22,476 nt of DNA from Desulfobacterales bacterium (GTDB lineage Bacteria; Desulfobacterota; Desulfobacteria; Desulfobacterales; Desulfosalsimonadaceae). Below, one piece after another: positions 22,468-22,476 of this stretch. Made by a program: the position numbers and the translations under genes. Position 1 is the first letter of the stretch. Every line of letters begins with the position of its first letter. The stretch covers positions 1-22,476 of the forward strand of contig JAOZOL010000011.1 of NCBI GenBank assembly GCA_029933295.1, read 5' to 3'. The notes below the pieces were generated by a model, which saw nothing but the letters and a program-made list of their open reading frames with translations, made no database searches and had not been told where the DNA came from.

Positions 22468-22476
22468 ATGCTTGAT

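Noticed and set aside
1..22476. CRISPR array, tRNA or rRNA genes
   Set aside because: No regularly spaced short repeats, cloverleaf-like sequences or rRNA-like stretches were seen. The only recurring unit is the intron-derived sequence near the left end.

Overview
The window looks like a chromosomal segment of a Gram-negative anaerobic deltaproteobacterium, most likely from the Desulfobacterales. That placement is an inference. It rests on a long lipid A and outer-membrane assembly operon that uses LpxI (not LpxH) and a single LolC/E-type protein, and on the general look of the proteins. No rRNA or species-level marker is present.

Left region (1 to about 2,870): an accessory strip. It opens with the last 24 codons of an unidentified gene. 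Then come three type II toxin-antitoxin modules on the + strand: higB-higA (328-949), a second, diverged higB-higA (1252-1839), and a ribbon-helix-helix antitoxin with a MazF-family toxin (2265-2809). The unidentified gene and the two higBA modules are each followed, 0 to 11 nt after the stop codon, by the same sequence in antisense. It reads on the minus strand as the 3' end (domains V and VI) of a group II intron. Copies A and B share 83 bp with one mismatch, and both also keep a domain I-like motif but have no reverse transcriptase. Copy C is cut to 15 bp and runs into a broken IS21-type istB. All three toxin-antitoxin modules have near-consensus promoters with inverted repeats overlapping them. 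Both higB genes start at the predicted transcription start, so their mRNAs look leaderless.

Middle (2,975-4,741): one visibly GC-richer gene for a stand-alone fatty-acyl-AMP ligase (FAAL), with no carrier protein, PKS or NRPS gene beside it. It is probably acquired cargo. A 186-bp convergent gap separates it from the large operon.

Right region (4,928-22,320, all on the minus strand): a tightly packed operon read from right to left: lysS, lolC/E, lolD, bamA, skp, lpxD, fabZ, lpxA, lpxI, a Gfo/Idh oxidoreductase, lpxB, msbA, lptF, lptG, lpxK, and a small Kdo/RIO-type kinase. Most junctions overlap by 4 nt or are separated by fewer than 30 nt. Together the genes cover lipid A acylation (LpxA, LpxD), UDP removal (LpxI), disaccharide formation (LpxB), 4'-phosphorylation (LpxK), flipping (MsbA), LPS export (LptF/LptG), lipoprotein release (LolC/E, LolD), and beta-barrel insertion with its chaperone (BamA, Skp). 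LpxC and the Kdo transferase are not in the window. The oxidoreductase between lpxI and lpxB is the least explained member. A GnnA-like role in making a 3-amino lipid A sugar is possible, but no partner transaminase is present.
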